The notes under the pieces were generated by a model. It was not told the origin of the DNA, did no database searches, and was given only the letters and a program-made list of their open reading frames with translations. Shown here piece after piece: positions 17,801 to 25,017 of a stretch of 64,000 bases of DNA. Positions within the stretch are counted from its first letter, which is position 1. The number at the start of each line of letters is the position of its first letter. This DNA is from Sphingomonas quercus. Its GTDB lineage: Bacteria; Pseudomonadota; Alphaproteobacteria; Sphingomonadales; Sphingomonadaceae. The position numbers and the translations under genes are program-made. Location of the stretch: contig NZ_JAHKRT010000002.1 of the NCBI RefSeq assembly GCF_018863195.1, forward strand, positions 124,001 through 188,000, read 5' to 3'.

Positions 17801-18684
17801 GCGGAGGAGAAATAGGGGTTGGGATCCAGCGCGTCGAGGTCGCGGCCGTGGCGGATATAGTCGATCAGAGGGTTGCGCCGGCCGATCAGCGCGGCGAGCT
17901 CGGGGTCGAGCGGCCCGACATTGCGCTCGGCGCGCGCTACGAGGCTGCGGATGATCGGCTCGTGATCCGGCGCGCCGGGCGCGGCGACGGTCTCGATCTC
18001 GCCATCTTCGCCGACCAGCCCGATGCGACCGCCATGGGCCACCGGCGCCAGGCCGATCAGCCGCTCAAGCGCGTGGGCGAGGGTGCCGTCGCGCTCCCCG
18101 CCCTCGCCGAAATCGCCGAACGGGATCAGCCGTTCGAGCAGGCCGAGCCGCGCCCAGAAGAAGGTGCCTGCGAAGAAGCCCCAGTCCGCCGGCGGGTAAT
18201 AAGGCGCGAGCAGGCGGGGGGCGAGCTCGGCGAGCAGCTCGGCGTTGCGGAACTGGTGGCTCGCCGCCGACTTGTAGAGCGCCCGCGCGCCGACCAGCGC
18301 GAGGTCCGCATCGTCCGCGAAGGCGGCGATGATGCGCTCGACCAGCGCGGCGTCGGCGATCGTCCCCTCATAGGCCATCGCCCGCCATTCGGGCGCATAG
18401 CCGGAATCCCCCTTCTTGGTATGGAGATGCGCCACCGCCTCGACGCCGAGATCGCGCAGCTGCGGCAGGACGTGGAGCAGCGGCCCGATATCCCAGCCGA
18501 GATTGGGCGTCTCGATCGTCCGGACCGCGGGCAGCGTTTCCAGCGCGCGCGCGACCGCCGGATCGAGCGGGCCGCAATGGGTGGCCAGCACGGCAATGTC
18601 CGGCCGTCCCAGCCGGGCGACGCGCCCTATCAGCTCGATGGCGACGTCCGGGTAGAAGAGATGGAGGTGGATTGCCGCCTTCAT
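14812..18684 (-). CDS. 1290-residue glycosyltransferase with RgpF-like, GT2, CgeB-like and GT4-like modules
   Basis: Modules in order (rough residues): rhamnan-synthesis-F-like domain 1-240 (HLHLFYPD, NLGWDIGPLL, HLHTKKGD); two copies of a ~35-residue WY...DV...HY...GA.EGR repeat 288-360; a GT-A family 2 domain 405-640 (VSVIMPAWNREASI, VVDDGSTDATRDI, DSDN as the metal-binding DxD-type motif); a CgeB-like GT-B domain 700-935 (FVGNSRGVDRDI, GDGWEG, LFDIAASAGRAISD); and a second GT-B-like half 950-1285 (TDVDDAF, YMGTHTHDADLAML, KLLDYAALGLLPVV). Such a chain could add several sugars in sequence during polymer assembly. Both ends overlap neighbours by 4 nt. Together with the protein at 1221 it is one of two RgpF-containing giants in the island. 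Linkages and sugars are unknown. Confidence 0.88.
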   Translation of the reverse strand: MKAAIHLHLFYPDVAIELIGRVARLGRPDIAVLATHCGPLDPAVARALETLPAVRTIETPNLGWDIGPLLHVLPQLRDLGVEAVAHLHTKKGDSGYAPEWRAMAYEGTIADAALVERIIAAFADDADLALVGARALYKSAASHQFRNAELLAELAPRLLAPYYPPADWGFFAGTFFWARLGLLERLIPFGDFGEGGERDGTLAHALERLIGLAPVAHGGRIGLVGEDGEIETVAAPGAPDHEPIIRSLVARAERNVGPLDPELAALIGRRNPLIDYIRHGRDLDALDPNPYFSSAWYNRIHEDVFRAGMHPLYHYTHHGAPEGRSTGPLFDGLYYRRAYDDVTGDPLRHFLETGAAEGRVAIPISQPDYQDAERPRRFYRHFDVAAEAAFLREMAQLPDRVAAKAGATLVSVIMPAWNREASIGAAIRSVLAQSHGRFELIVVDDGSTDATRDIVAGFLGDGRVRLIEGGHGGVSAARNLGLEHARGDIIAYLDSDNRWAAWFLEVMVRFMTARGLDAAYSGIALRDDLGQLTGYRGDDFDWEACLAQNYVDLNAFCHRRELLAETGGFDANLRRMVDWDLILRIGRARPVGYAPFVGCDYFDGKADMARITVGESSAFQKLVWTKNRFALATGTPAFAAKIVLNFAIKIAAPEADKAAWGDWHFAEALGAAIERLGHKARVDVRERWTGHALADEDVAIVLRGLIPYTPRPGQMAFLWNISHPDQVPLEEYDRFTRVYVASESHAALLRHMIRPPVAALLQATDPARFHPVDAPESEPLVFVGNSRGVDRDIVNWAIAAGRPPVIYGDGWEGRVPAELVRAANIDNRRLGALYATAGAVLNDHWPSMRAFGYLSNRLFDIAASAGRAISDPVPSMGHVFGDAVAQVDGPAALRAALDAAAGRPRDLALARRVADEHSFDARARRLVGDACAALGLAGPPVAPAIIGKAPVRVHIVAPFGPHGPQSSAYIRLICPLTDESVSGRAVVSLGAEGDPLPDGTDICVVQRTALSSVAAVDRLVGRLGAMGAALVTDVDDAFIAIGPDHPEAARYAPLNAALERAIAASAETWFSTAPLAALYAKVAGRRHVQPNALDPRLWRDWRHARPAPFGGDRLHLLYMGTHTHDADLAMLRPALDRLWEERPDRFDLTLIGVAAEADGAPWLRRIGLPAEVIAYPRFVRWLRAQGPFDLGLAPLADNAFNRAKSDIKLLDYAALGLLPVVASGPAYGADPSLAALALATDDWHGALSWALDRPDEARARAAAAQDRLWATRTVGAVAPMMLERLEALVR

Positions 18685-19856
18685 GCCGCCTCTCCCCGGC
18701 CGGCGTCGCGCCGGGCCATCTGGCGGGCATAGAAGCCGGTATCGAACAGCGGGCTCGGATTGCGTCCTTCGGCAGCGCCGATGCGCAGATAATGGGTCGC
18801 CGGATCGAGCCCCGAGGCGGCGACGTCCGGATACGCGGCGCGATACCAGTCCGCATCGAACAGGCCGGAATTGCGAATCAGCTCCGCCGCCTCGTCCGGC
18901 TCCGGATCGGGAGCGGGTGGCGGGGGCGGTGGCGCCGGCTCGGCGACCGGCGCGGACGCCGGCGGCGCGACCGGGACGGGCGTCGGCATGCGGCGGTGAC
19001 GCAGTTCGTCATGGACGATATCGCCCTCCAGCCACGGCACCGCGTCAAGCCGGGCATAAGCCGCATCCAGGGTCGCCCGCGCGGCGCTGTCGTCGGCCAG
19101 CTGCAGACGGTCCAGCCCGGCGCTCACTGCCGCGACGATGCCCGCCAGCGGCTCCTCCAGCGCGGTCGTCTGTTCGCCGCGATGATGGCGCAGGCCCGGA
19201 TCGAGGAAAGCAGAGATCGCCTCCGCATCCGCCGCGTCCGGGACCCAGCCCGGCCTTCCGGCGAGCGGCGCCACCCGGCCGAGCGTGCCCCGCCAGTCGA
19301 CGAGCAGCGCGTCATAATCGACCACCGCGCGCATCATGCCACGCGTCGCCCGTTCGGCGTCGATCATGTGGCGCAGCCACAGCAGGTGGGCATAGGCGCT
19401 GGTGGTGCCGTCACGCCGCGCGATCGACCCGGCGATCTCATCGGGCTTGCGCAGCATCAGCACCGCGCGCGCGGCGATGCCCATACCGGCCAGCACCTCG
19501 GCGACGACCGGCACGAACCGGCATTGACGCGGGTCCTTGATGGCGATCAGCGGCGCGTCGCCCCACGCCGCGGCGATCGCCTCGGCGATCCGCTCCTTGC
19601 GCGAGTTGAGCCCGCCCGGCGGCAGGCGGGACCAGTCGAGCGGCCGCGGATCGAACCAGCTCGATCGGCACACCCGGAGCAGCTGGTCGTCGGCCTTGAC
19701 CAGCCCGGCGCTCTCGAAATAGCCGCGCGCATTGTCGGCGTGCGGATCAATGCCGTCGGCGGGCAGCGCCGCCCCCAGCCGCCCGACCGCCCAGGTCAGC
19801 GCCGAGGTGCCGGAGCGGTGCATGCCGAGGATGAGGATGGCGGCGCGACCCATCAC
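18681..19856 (-). CDS. Sulfotransferase family protein with C-terminal WY-repeat module
   Basis: 391 residues. ILILGMHRSGTSALTWAV at the N-terminus is the PAPS 5'-phosphosulfate loop; VLMLRKPDEIAGSIARRDG (~130-150) is the matching 3'-phosphate region. A proline-rich linker (~290-320) leads to a C-terminal segment (~328-380, GLFDADWYRAAYPDV then HYLRIGAAEGRNPSPLFD) that repeats the ~40-residue module seen twice in the giant glycosyltransferase downstream. The shared module suggests a common docking or acceptor-binding role; that is inference. The enzyme should sulfate a glycan intermediate in the cytoplasm. It overlaps both neighbours by 4 nt. Confidence 0.87.
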   Translation of the reverse strand: MMGRAAILILGMHRSGTSALTWAVGRLGAALPADGIDPHADNARGYFESAGLVKADDQLLRVCRSSWFDPRPLDWSRLPPGGLNSRKERIAEAIAAAWGDAPLIAIKDPRQCRFVPVVAEVLAGMGIAARAVLMLRKPDEIAGSIARRDGTTSAYAHLLWLRHMIDAERATRGMMRAVVDYDALLVDWRGTLGRVAPLAGRPGWVPDAADAEAISAFLDPGLRHHRGEQTTALEEPLAGIVAAVSAGLDRLQLADDSAARATLDAAYARLDAVPWLEGDIVHDELRHRRMPTPVPVAPPASAPVAEPAPPPPPPAPDPEPDEAAELIRNSGLFDADWYRAAYPDVAASGLDPATHYLRIGAAEGRNPSPLFDTGFYARQMARRDAGRGEAA

Positions 19857-20836
19857 CGGGCCCCTTCCGCTTCGCCTTCGACATAGGCCGCGACCATCCG
19901 CGCCACGTTCGCTGCGACCAGCTCGTCCCGGACATGGACGAGGTCGTCCTCCCAGGCCAGCGCCCGGTCCGACATGGTGACGCTCTCATAGGAGGGGAAA
20001 TAATCGACGTGCGGCCAGGCGCGCACCGCGCATTCCGCGGCGACCCGCAGCACCGCCTTGCTATAGGCGTTGGCGGTCATCGCATCGCCGCCGGAAAAGG
20101 ACCGCGCGAACGGCACGGGCGATACCGTCATCAGCAGATGGGCAGCCGGGTTGCGTGCGTGGAGCCGCGCCACCAGCCGGTCGACCGCGGCGATCACCGC
20201 GTCCGGCGCCAGCGTCTCGAACTGGAAGCGGCCCGGATAGCGCTCCACCAGCGCGCGCGGCGCGGTATCGTTCAGGTAAAGGCCGGCTTCCCGGTCGAAC
20301 CACGCCTCGACCAGCCCGAGGGTGACGATGACCACCGCGCTCCCGTCGATGGCGCGGGCGTAGAGATCGCGGATCTTCGCGCGTCTTTTCAGGGCGCGCT
20401 CCAGCGTCACCATCTCGGTGGTATGGAGCTGCCCGTCCCACCACGCATCCTCGCCCGCCTGGATGAGGAAGCGCCGTTCCTCGCCCTCCGCCCAGTCGAG
20501 CGCCGCCACTTCGTTGAGCATCGACAAGGGGGTGTATTTGTTGAGGATGCCGGTGATCATGCCGGTGCCCGCCCACAGCTCGGCCTTGGGCACGCGGAAG
20601 TCGAGCGTCGGGATGGTCAGGCCATGGCCGGCCAGGGCCTGCTCGATATGCCGCGCGAAGCAGGAACCGATGGTGAACACCGAGGCATCACGCCCGATCG
20701 TGAAGCCGGGAGTGAAGGCCGGCCGGCAGATCGGCTCGGCCCTCGCCTCGCCGCGCCCCGGCCATTTGGCGGCGCGGGTGGAAAGCGTGGCGCGGTAAGC
20801 CTCCTCAGCCGCGATCCTGCCGAACCCCTTGGTCAT
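19853..20836 (-). CDS. GSCFA domain protein (SGNH-like esterase/acyltransferase candidate)
   Basis: 327 residues. The family motif is intact: FTIGSCFARHIEQAL (~54-68), followed by family-typical blocks ITGILNKYTPLSML, VVIVTLGLVEAW and LLMTVSPVPFARSF, and a late YFPSYE.VT. The GSCFA family resembles SGNH hydrolases, with G-S-C supplying the serine of block I, but its reaction is not established. In polysaccharide loci a role in adding or removing acyl groups is plausible. A paralogue is encoded immediately upstream (20858-21931), 21 bp away. The stop overlaps the sulfotransferase start by 4 nt. Confidence 0.87.
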   Translation of the reverse strand: MTKGFGRIAAEEAYRATLSTRAAKWPGRGEARAEPICRPAFTPGFTIGRDASVFTIGSCFARHIEQALAGHGLTIPTLDFRVPKAELWAGTGMITGILNKYTPLSMLNEVAALDWAEGEERRFLIQAGEDAWWDGQLHTTEMVTLERALKRRAKIRDLYARAIDGSAVVIVTLGLVEAWFDREAGLYLNDTAPRALVERYPGRFQFETLAPDAVIAAVDRLVARLHARNPAAHLLMTVSPVPFARSFSGGDAMTANAYSKAVLRVAAECAVRAWPHVDYFPSYESVTMSDRALAWEDDLVHVRDELVAANVARMVAAYVEGEAEGAR

Positions 20837-20857
20837 CGGCTGTGAGCGGTAGCCCGG

Positions 20858-21931
20858 CTATCGGGACTGGTCCAGCATCGCCTCATCGCACATCGTTTCC
20901 ACCCAGGCCCGTGCGGCGGCGACGTGGGCATCCTCGCGCGGTGCCGGCGCCGGCGCGGGCGGAGCGGCCGGCGCCTCGATCCCGGCGGCGTGGCGAAGGA
21001 ATACCGACATCACATGGGCAACGCCGGCCTCGGTCACCTCGCGCAGATCGTCCGCAAAGAACGCCCCGCGCGCCTGCGGGCCGGTGACGATCTCGTAGGA
21101 GGGGAAATACCAGGTATCGGGAATATCCTCCGCCGCTTCCTGCGCGGCCGCTCTCAGCGCCGCCTTTGAATAGATCGTCGCCGGCAGCACATGCCGGCCG
21201 GACGCCGTCGCCGCCAGCGGGACCGGCGACACCGTCAGCACCAGCCGCGCCTTCGGATTGACGCTGCGCAGCCGCGCGACGAAGGCGCCGAGCTGCGCGC
21301 GAATCTCCCCGGTGCGCAGGTTGCGGAAGGCGTGGGCCTGCTCGTCGAAGCGCCCGCCGGCGACCCCCGGGCAAAGCGGAAAGGCCGCCCCGTCCGCCCG
21401 GCTCACCCAGCCCTCGGTAAGGCCGAGCGTGAATACGAACACGTCGAGCGTCTCGAAGGCCTCGCGCACCTTTTCCAGATGCCAGGCGCGGTCGGCGCGC
21501 ATCTCGCCTTCCGAGGCAAAGCCGCCCGGCTGGATATTGGGACGGAACGGGTCGATCACCGACCCGTCGGCACCCTCCCACACATCCTCCGCCGGCGCGA
21601 ACTGGCCATAGGCGCGGTCGAACAGCTGGAGCAGCTGGAGCGTGGTGTAGATATTGCCGTAGCGCGCCGTGAACAGACCGTAGCCGGCGGCGCGCGCCGC
21701 CTCGGGCGGGACGATCGGATGGGCCGTCTCCGTCACCAGATAGTTGAAGCCGGAGGCGGCGAGGTGGCGCGCGATATGCTGGGCGAAGCAGGAGCCCGCG
21801 GTCGCCACCCGGTCCTCTCGTGCCAGGCGCAGGAACGGCCCCGCCACCGGATCGACGGCCGGGCCGGCGCCGGCCACCGCACGGCGCCAGAACGCACTGT
21901 CCGGCAAATGAGCATAAGGATGGCTGGCCAC
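20858..21931 (-). CDS. GSCFA domain protein, paralogue of the next gene
   Basis: 357 residues. GSCFAQHIARHL (~45-57) is the signature; the blocks GNIYTTLQLLQLFDRAYG, VFVFTLGLTEGWVSR, LVLTVSPVPLAATASG and WYFPSYEIVTG follow the same order as in the neighbour at 19853, so the pair arose by duplication or works as a heteromer. The N-terminus (HPYAHLPDSAFWRRAV) matches longer GSCFA members. It is probably an SGNH-type hydrolase or acyltransferase acting on a glycan. The C-terminal ~40 residues are Ala/Pro-rich. The gene is 70 bp downstream of the SGNH-like gene in the same orientation, with no terminator between them. Confidence 0.87.
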   Translation of the reverse strand: MASHPYAHLPDSAFWRRAVAGAGPAVDPVAGPFLRLAREDRVATAGSCFAQHIARHLAASGFNYLVTETAHPIVPPEAARAAGYGLFTARYGNIYTTLQLLQLFDRAYGQFAPAEDVWEGADGSVIDPFRPNIQPGGFASEGEMRADRAWHLEKVREAFETLDVFVFTLGLTEGWVSRADGAAFPLCPGVAGGRFDEQAHAFRNLRTGEIRAQLGAFVARLRSVNPKARLVLTVSPVPLAATASGRHVLPATIYSKAALRAAAQEAAEDIPDTWYFPSYEIVTGPQARGAFFADDLREVTEAGVAHVMSVFLRHAAGIEAPAAPPAPAPAPREDAHVAAARAWVETMCDEAMLDQSR

Positions 21932-22001
21932 GTGATGCTTTCCGGGTTGTCGCTACCCGGTGGCGATCATGCCCCCTTATCGGCCCGCCGTCACCTGACG
22001 A

Positions 22002-22736
22002 TCAGAGCGACTCCAGCGCCCGGATCACCGCCTCGCCATAGGCGGCGTTGCCGTGAGTGGCGTCGGCCGCGAAATCGGAGCGGAGGAAGCCGTCGGCATC
22101 CTGCGTTTCCGCCGGCACCGGCAGGAACCGGCCACCCAGCCCTTCCACCGCCTCCCGAAACAGCCGGGAATTGAGCCGCCACAGCCGCCAGCGCAGCGCC
22201 GCCGGCGCGACGGCGATCGCCGGCCCGCCGCGCTCCCGGAACCAGGCGTCGGCGCGGGCCGCCACCCAGTCGCCGTCGCGCACCGGGGGCGGGCTTTCGA
22301 CATGGATAAACGGCCCGCCAAGGGCGCGAAGCAGCGTCAGGCGCGCGAAGTCGCGGGCAAGGCCGGCCGCCAGCGCCGACCGCACCAGCGCCTCGGCGAT
22401 CGGCTCGGCGTCCGGATCGGGCGGCGGCCCGGCCTCGTCGGAGAGCAGGAAATCGAACGGGCGGGGATGGCGCAACAGGCCGATCGCATTGTGGTAATTG
22501 CCGCCCATCACCGAGGCGAGGCGTGGATGGTGGCGGTCGATCTGGTCGCGGACGGCGGCGGCGAGCGCGTCGGTGAAGCGCGCCTCGTCACCGGCGCTGA
22601 CCAGCTCCGGGGCGTAGCGCGGCTCCAGCGTGTGGATGACGCGCGTGCGTGGTCGATCCGGATCGGCCTCGCGCCGGGCGCGCGCGGCGTCGCGGATCGC
22701 GGCGACGTGGCTCTGGCCGATGACGAGGATGTTCAC
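22002..22736 (-). CDS. Uncharacterised SGNH-hydrolase-like protein
   Basis: 244 residues from the GTG at 22736, which overlaps the upstream stop (GTGA). I do not recognise a named family. Three landmarks suggest the SGNH fold: VIGQSHVAAIRDA at the start (block I with GQS in place of GDS), MGGNYHNAIGL (~95, block III with its asparagine) and DATHGNAAYGEAV near the C-terminus (block V D-x-x-H). The middle is Arg/Ala-rich and helical. With two GSCFA proteins downstream it would be the third SGNH-type protein in the array, fitting O-acyl modification of a polymer. Catalytic competence is unproven. Confidence 0.75.
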   Translation of the reverse strand: MNILVIGQSHVAAIRDAARARREADPDRPRTRVIHTLEPRYAPELVSAGDEARFTDALAAAVRDQIDRHHPRLASVMGGNYHNAIGLLRHPRPFDFLLSDEAGPPPDPDAEPIAEALVRSALAAGLARDFARLTLLRALGGPFIHVESPPPVRDGDWVAARADAWFRERGGPAIAVAPAALRWRLWRLNSRLFREAVEGLGGRFLPVPAETQDADGFLRSDFAADATHGNAAYGEAVIRALESL

Positions 22737-24853
22737 GCCACTGCCTCCACCCGTCCGCCGGCCGGCCCGTCGGCGCTGGCAAAGCCGGTGAGCGTGATCG
22801 TCTCGTCCGGCCGCGCCATCTCCGCCGCGATATCCAGCGCGAAACCATGCGCGCCGCCGTCCGGCAGATCGGGTCGCGGCAGCTCGCTGCCGGTGCGCGC
22901 CAGCAGGCGGCCGTCTGCTCCGTGCGCCTCGATCGCCGGCGCCGCACCCGGCCAGTCCGGCGCCCACAGCCAGCCGCCGAGCCGCATCGCTCCTGCCGCG
23001 TCGCGCTCGACCGTGTCGACATGGCCGGCGAGGCGCGGCGCCGGGCGTGCGGCAAGCCGGGCGAGCGCTTCGGGCAGCGGCTCGTCCTGCCGCCCGCGCT
23101 CGCTCATCCGCGTCGGCCGGCCGAGCCCGGCGGCGTGCATCGCGGCGACCGTCAGGCCGAGCAGCTGGATGCCGTCGAAATAATCGAAGCGGCGTTCGCG
23201 CAAGGCCGTGAGCAGGGCCCCCCGGTCCAGCCCCTCCCACAATCGGCCCTCCGCGCGTCCGAGGATGTCGCTCAGGAACGCCCGCACGCCGGCATTGCGG
23301 TTGATCGAATATTGCCAGGTGCCGAACAGCTTCGTCCCCGCCGCGGCGACCAGCGGCGCCGTCTGCTGCGCAGCGAGCGAGGCGTCCCAGCTCTGGTGGG
23401 CAAAGGGCAGGGCGAGCAGCGCCGGCGCGGCGCGGCGGACGATCTCGTAATGGGCGCGCTCCGCCTTGCGCTCGGCCGCGGTCATGCGGAAGGCGAGCGC
23501 CTGCAGCGCCGGCGCGCCGAGCGGCATCACCGGCTGGCGCTCGAACGATTTGATGGCGCGGATGCCGCCGAGCCAGTTGGGCACGCGGTTGCGATAATAG
23601 AACAGGTCCGGCAGGTCGGCGTCGGTGGCGCCCGCGCGGCGCATCACCGCGAAGCCGTCCGCCAGCTCTTCGGCAAGCGCCGCCCGCGCGCCCGGCAGCA
23701 GCAGGCCGAGCGGGTCGAACGGCGCCTGCAGCCTGACCAGCGCGATCGGATCGCCGTCGGCCGTCGGCGCCCGTTTGGCATAGGCCTTCAGCACCTCGCC
23801 CATATGGCCGGTGACGAGCGTGTCCTGCCCCAGCTTCGCGCCGGTGATCAGGTCCCAGCCGCCGATGCCGCCGTCGCTCTGCCAGGCCAGTGCCGCCATC
23901 TCGGCGGCGAAATGATCGACTGTCCAGTCGGTGGCGATGTCGCTGCCGAGCGGCGGCTCGCGCCGATGGGGCAAGCCGAGCGCGGCGGCGATCGTCCGGC
24001 CGGCGGCGATATCGGGGTGCCCGTCATGGCCGCGCGTGAACAGGGTCAGCCGCTCACCGAGCCCGGCGGACAGCGCGAGTGCCAGCACCGCGCGACTGTC
24101 CTTGCCGCCGGTGATCGGCAGGTCGAGCCGGCCGTCGCCGGCCGCCAGCCGGATCGCGGCGCGGCCCTGGGCCATGCCCTCGTCGAGCAGCGCTTCGTCG
24201 AAGCCGCGCTCGCCGCCGACCGCCGCCGCCGGATCGGCGATCGCACGCAGCGCCGCCCCGCCCGGTCCGGAGACCAGCATGCGCGCCTGGGGAAGCTGGC
24301 TGACGCCGCGCCATCCGGTCGCCGTGCCGACGCGATAGCCGATCGTCGAGGTCCACAGGCCGGGGTCGGCGACGCCGTCCTGCCCGAGTTCGGCGAGCCA
24401 GCGGGCGCGATTGGCGATCATCGCCGGACGGTCGGCGCGGCGGAATAGCTGGTGCAGGCCGGCTGCGTCGGAAAAGGCGGTGAGCGTGCCGCACGCATGC
24501 AGCCGCGCCACCGCAAATTCGCCGGCGACATCGGTCGGCAGCGCCTTGCCCGGCCGATCGAGCAGCGCCGCCACCTCGGCCGCGTCGAGCAGCGCCGCGC
24601 GCTCCCCGGCGATCCGCCAGATCAGGCCGTGAATCACGCATGCCTCTTGCCCGTCCGACCAGAACTGGGCCGCCGCCGGATAGAAGCGCGTCGCCGTCGC
24701 CAGCGCGGCGACTTGCCAGCGTCCGCCGCCGGTCGCGACCGGCATGAAATGCTCACATTGCGGGACGATATGCGCCGTATCGCGCAGCCGCGTGCGCAGG
24801 GATGCGGCCGACCCCGTTGCCTGATCCTCGCGCCAGAGGGCGAACAAAGCCAT
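22733..24853 (-). CDS. Asparagine-synthase-like protein lacking the glutaminase cysteine
   Basis: 706 residues; first gene of the minus-strand array. The N-terminal ~230 residues follow the class II amidotransferase layout (GEFAVARLHACGTLTAFSDAAG), but the chain begins MALFALWR, so the catalytic Cys2 is absent and glutamine is unlikely to be the nitrogen donor. The synthase domain has the PP-loop LPITGGKDSRAVLALAL (~245-262), close to SGGxDS, needed for acyl-adenylate formation. The last ~110 residues form an extra beta-rich domain (AGHVDTV, GGWLWAPDWPG, ELPRPDLPDGG, HGFALDI). AsnB-like proteins in polysaccharide loci may amidate carboxyl sugars or amino-acid substituents; here the substrate is open. 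A candidate attenuator or small RNA precedes the gene. Confidence 0.85.
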   Translation of the reverse strand: MALFALWREDQATGSAASLRTRLRDTAHIVPQCEHFMPVATGGGRWQVAALATATRFYPAAAQFWSDGQEACVIHGLIWRIAGERAALLDAAEVAALLDRPGKALPTDVAGEFAVARLHACGTLTAFSDAAGLHQLFRRADRPAMIANRARWLAELGQDGVADPGLWTSTIGYRVGTATGWRGVSQLPQARMLVSGPGGAALRAIADPAAAVGGERGFDEALLDEGMAQGRAAIRLAAGDGRLDLPITGGKDSRAVLALALSAGLGERLTLFTRGHDGHPDIAAGRTIAAALGLPHRREPPLGSDIATDWTVDHFAAEMAALAWQSDGGIGGWDLITGAKLGQDTLVTGHMGEVLKAYAKRAPTADGDPIALVRLQAPFDPLGLLLPGARAALAEELADGFAVMRRAGATDADLPDLFYYRNRVPNWLGGIRAIKSFERQPVMPLGAPALQALAFRMTAAERKAERAHYEIVRRAAPALLALPFAHQSWDASLAAQQTAPLVAAAGTKLFGTWQYSINRNAGVRAFLSDILGRAEGRLWEGLDRGALLTALRERRFDYFDGIQLLGLTVAAMHAAGLGRPTRMSERGRQDEPLPEALARLAARPAPRLAGHVDTVERDAAGAMRLGGWLWAPDWPGAAPAIEAHGADGRLLARTGSELPRPDLPDGGAHGFALDIAAEMARPDETITLTGFASADGPAGGRVEAVA

Positions 24854-24903
24854 GGGCAGGCTCTAGGGTGTGTCGTGAACCGTGCCTAGATGGCCGGGAC
24901 ATG

Positions 24904-24930
24904 AAAAACCCGGCGCGAGGCCGGGTTTTT
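24904..24930 (-). terminator. Strong terminator hairpin upstream of the AsnB-like operon
   Basis: A perfect inverted repeat (AAAAACCCGGC, 5-nt loop, GCCGGGTTTTT) ends in T tracts on both strands. Its position between divergent genes, 51 bp before an ATG, is unusual: it terminates either a small RNA or a regulated leader. Confidence 0.85.
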
Positions 24931-24983
24931 CGGTTTGCAGAAGGAACCGGATGATTGGAGGCTTCCGGCAGATCCAATTAGCA
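24904..24983 (-). ncRNA. Candidate small RNA or attenuated leader (~80 nt)
   Basis: Read on the minus strand: predicted start near 24983, a hairpin at 24968-24947 (CCGGA / TCCGG arms) whose loop exposes CCTCC, an anti-Shine-Dalgarno-like sequence, then a pyrimidine stretch (TTCCTTC), then a perfect 11-bp terminator (24930-24904) ending in TTTTT. Alphaproteobacterial trans-acting small RNAs often carry CCUCC in loops. The unit also lies in the leader of the AsnB-like operon (start 24853), so it could act as an attenuator instead. I cannot assign a known RNA family. Confidence 0.5.
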
Positions 24984-24989
24984 AGTCCG

Positions 24990-25017
24990 ATCCTAGCCGA
25001 AATCGCCTGAAAGGCAA
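24990..25017 (-). promoter_or_regulatory. Candidate promoter for the small RNA / AsnB-like operon
   Basis: On the minus strand TTGCCT (25017-25012) is separated by 16 bp from TAGGAT (24995-24990), close to sigma70 -35 and -10 boxes. Transcription would begin about 24983, just before the hairpin-terminator unit. Confidence 0.5.

Noticed and set aside
16153-18732. 859-codon open frame opposite the giant glycosyltransferase
   Set aside because: Low-complexity Arg/Asp/Ala composition and no domain; shadow of the minus-strand gene.
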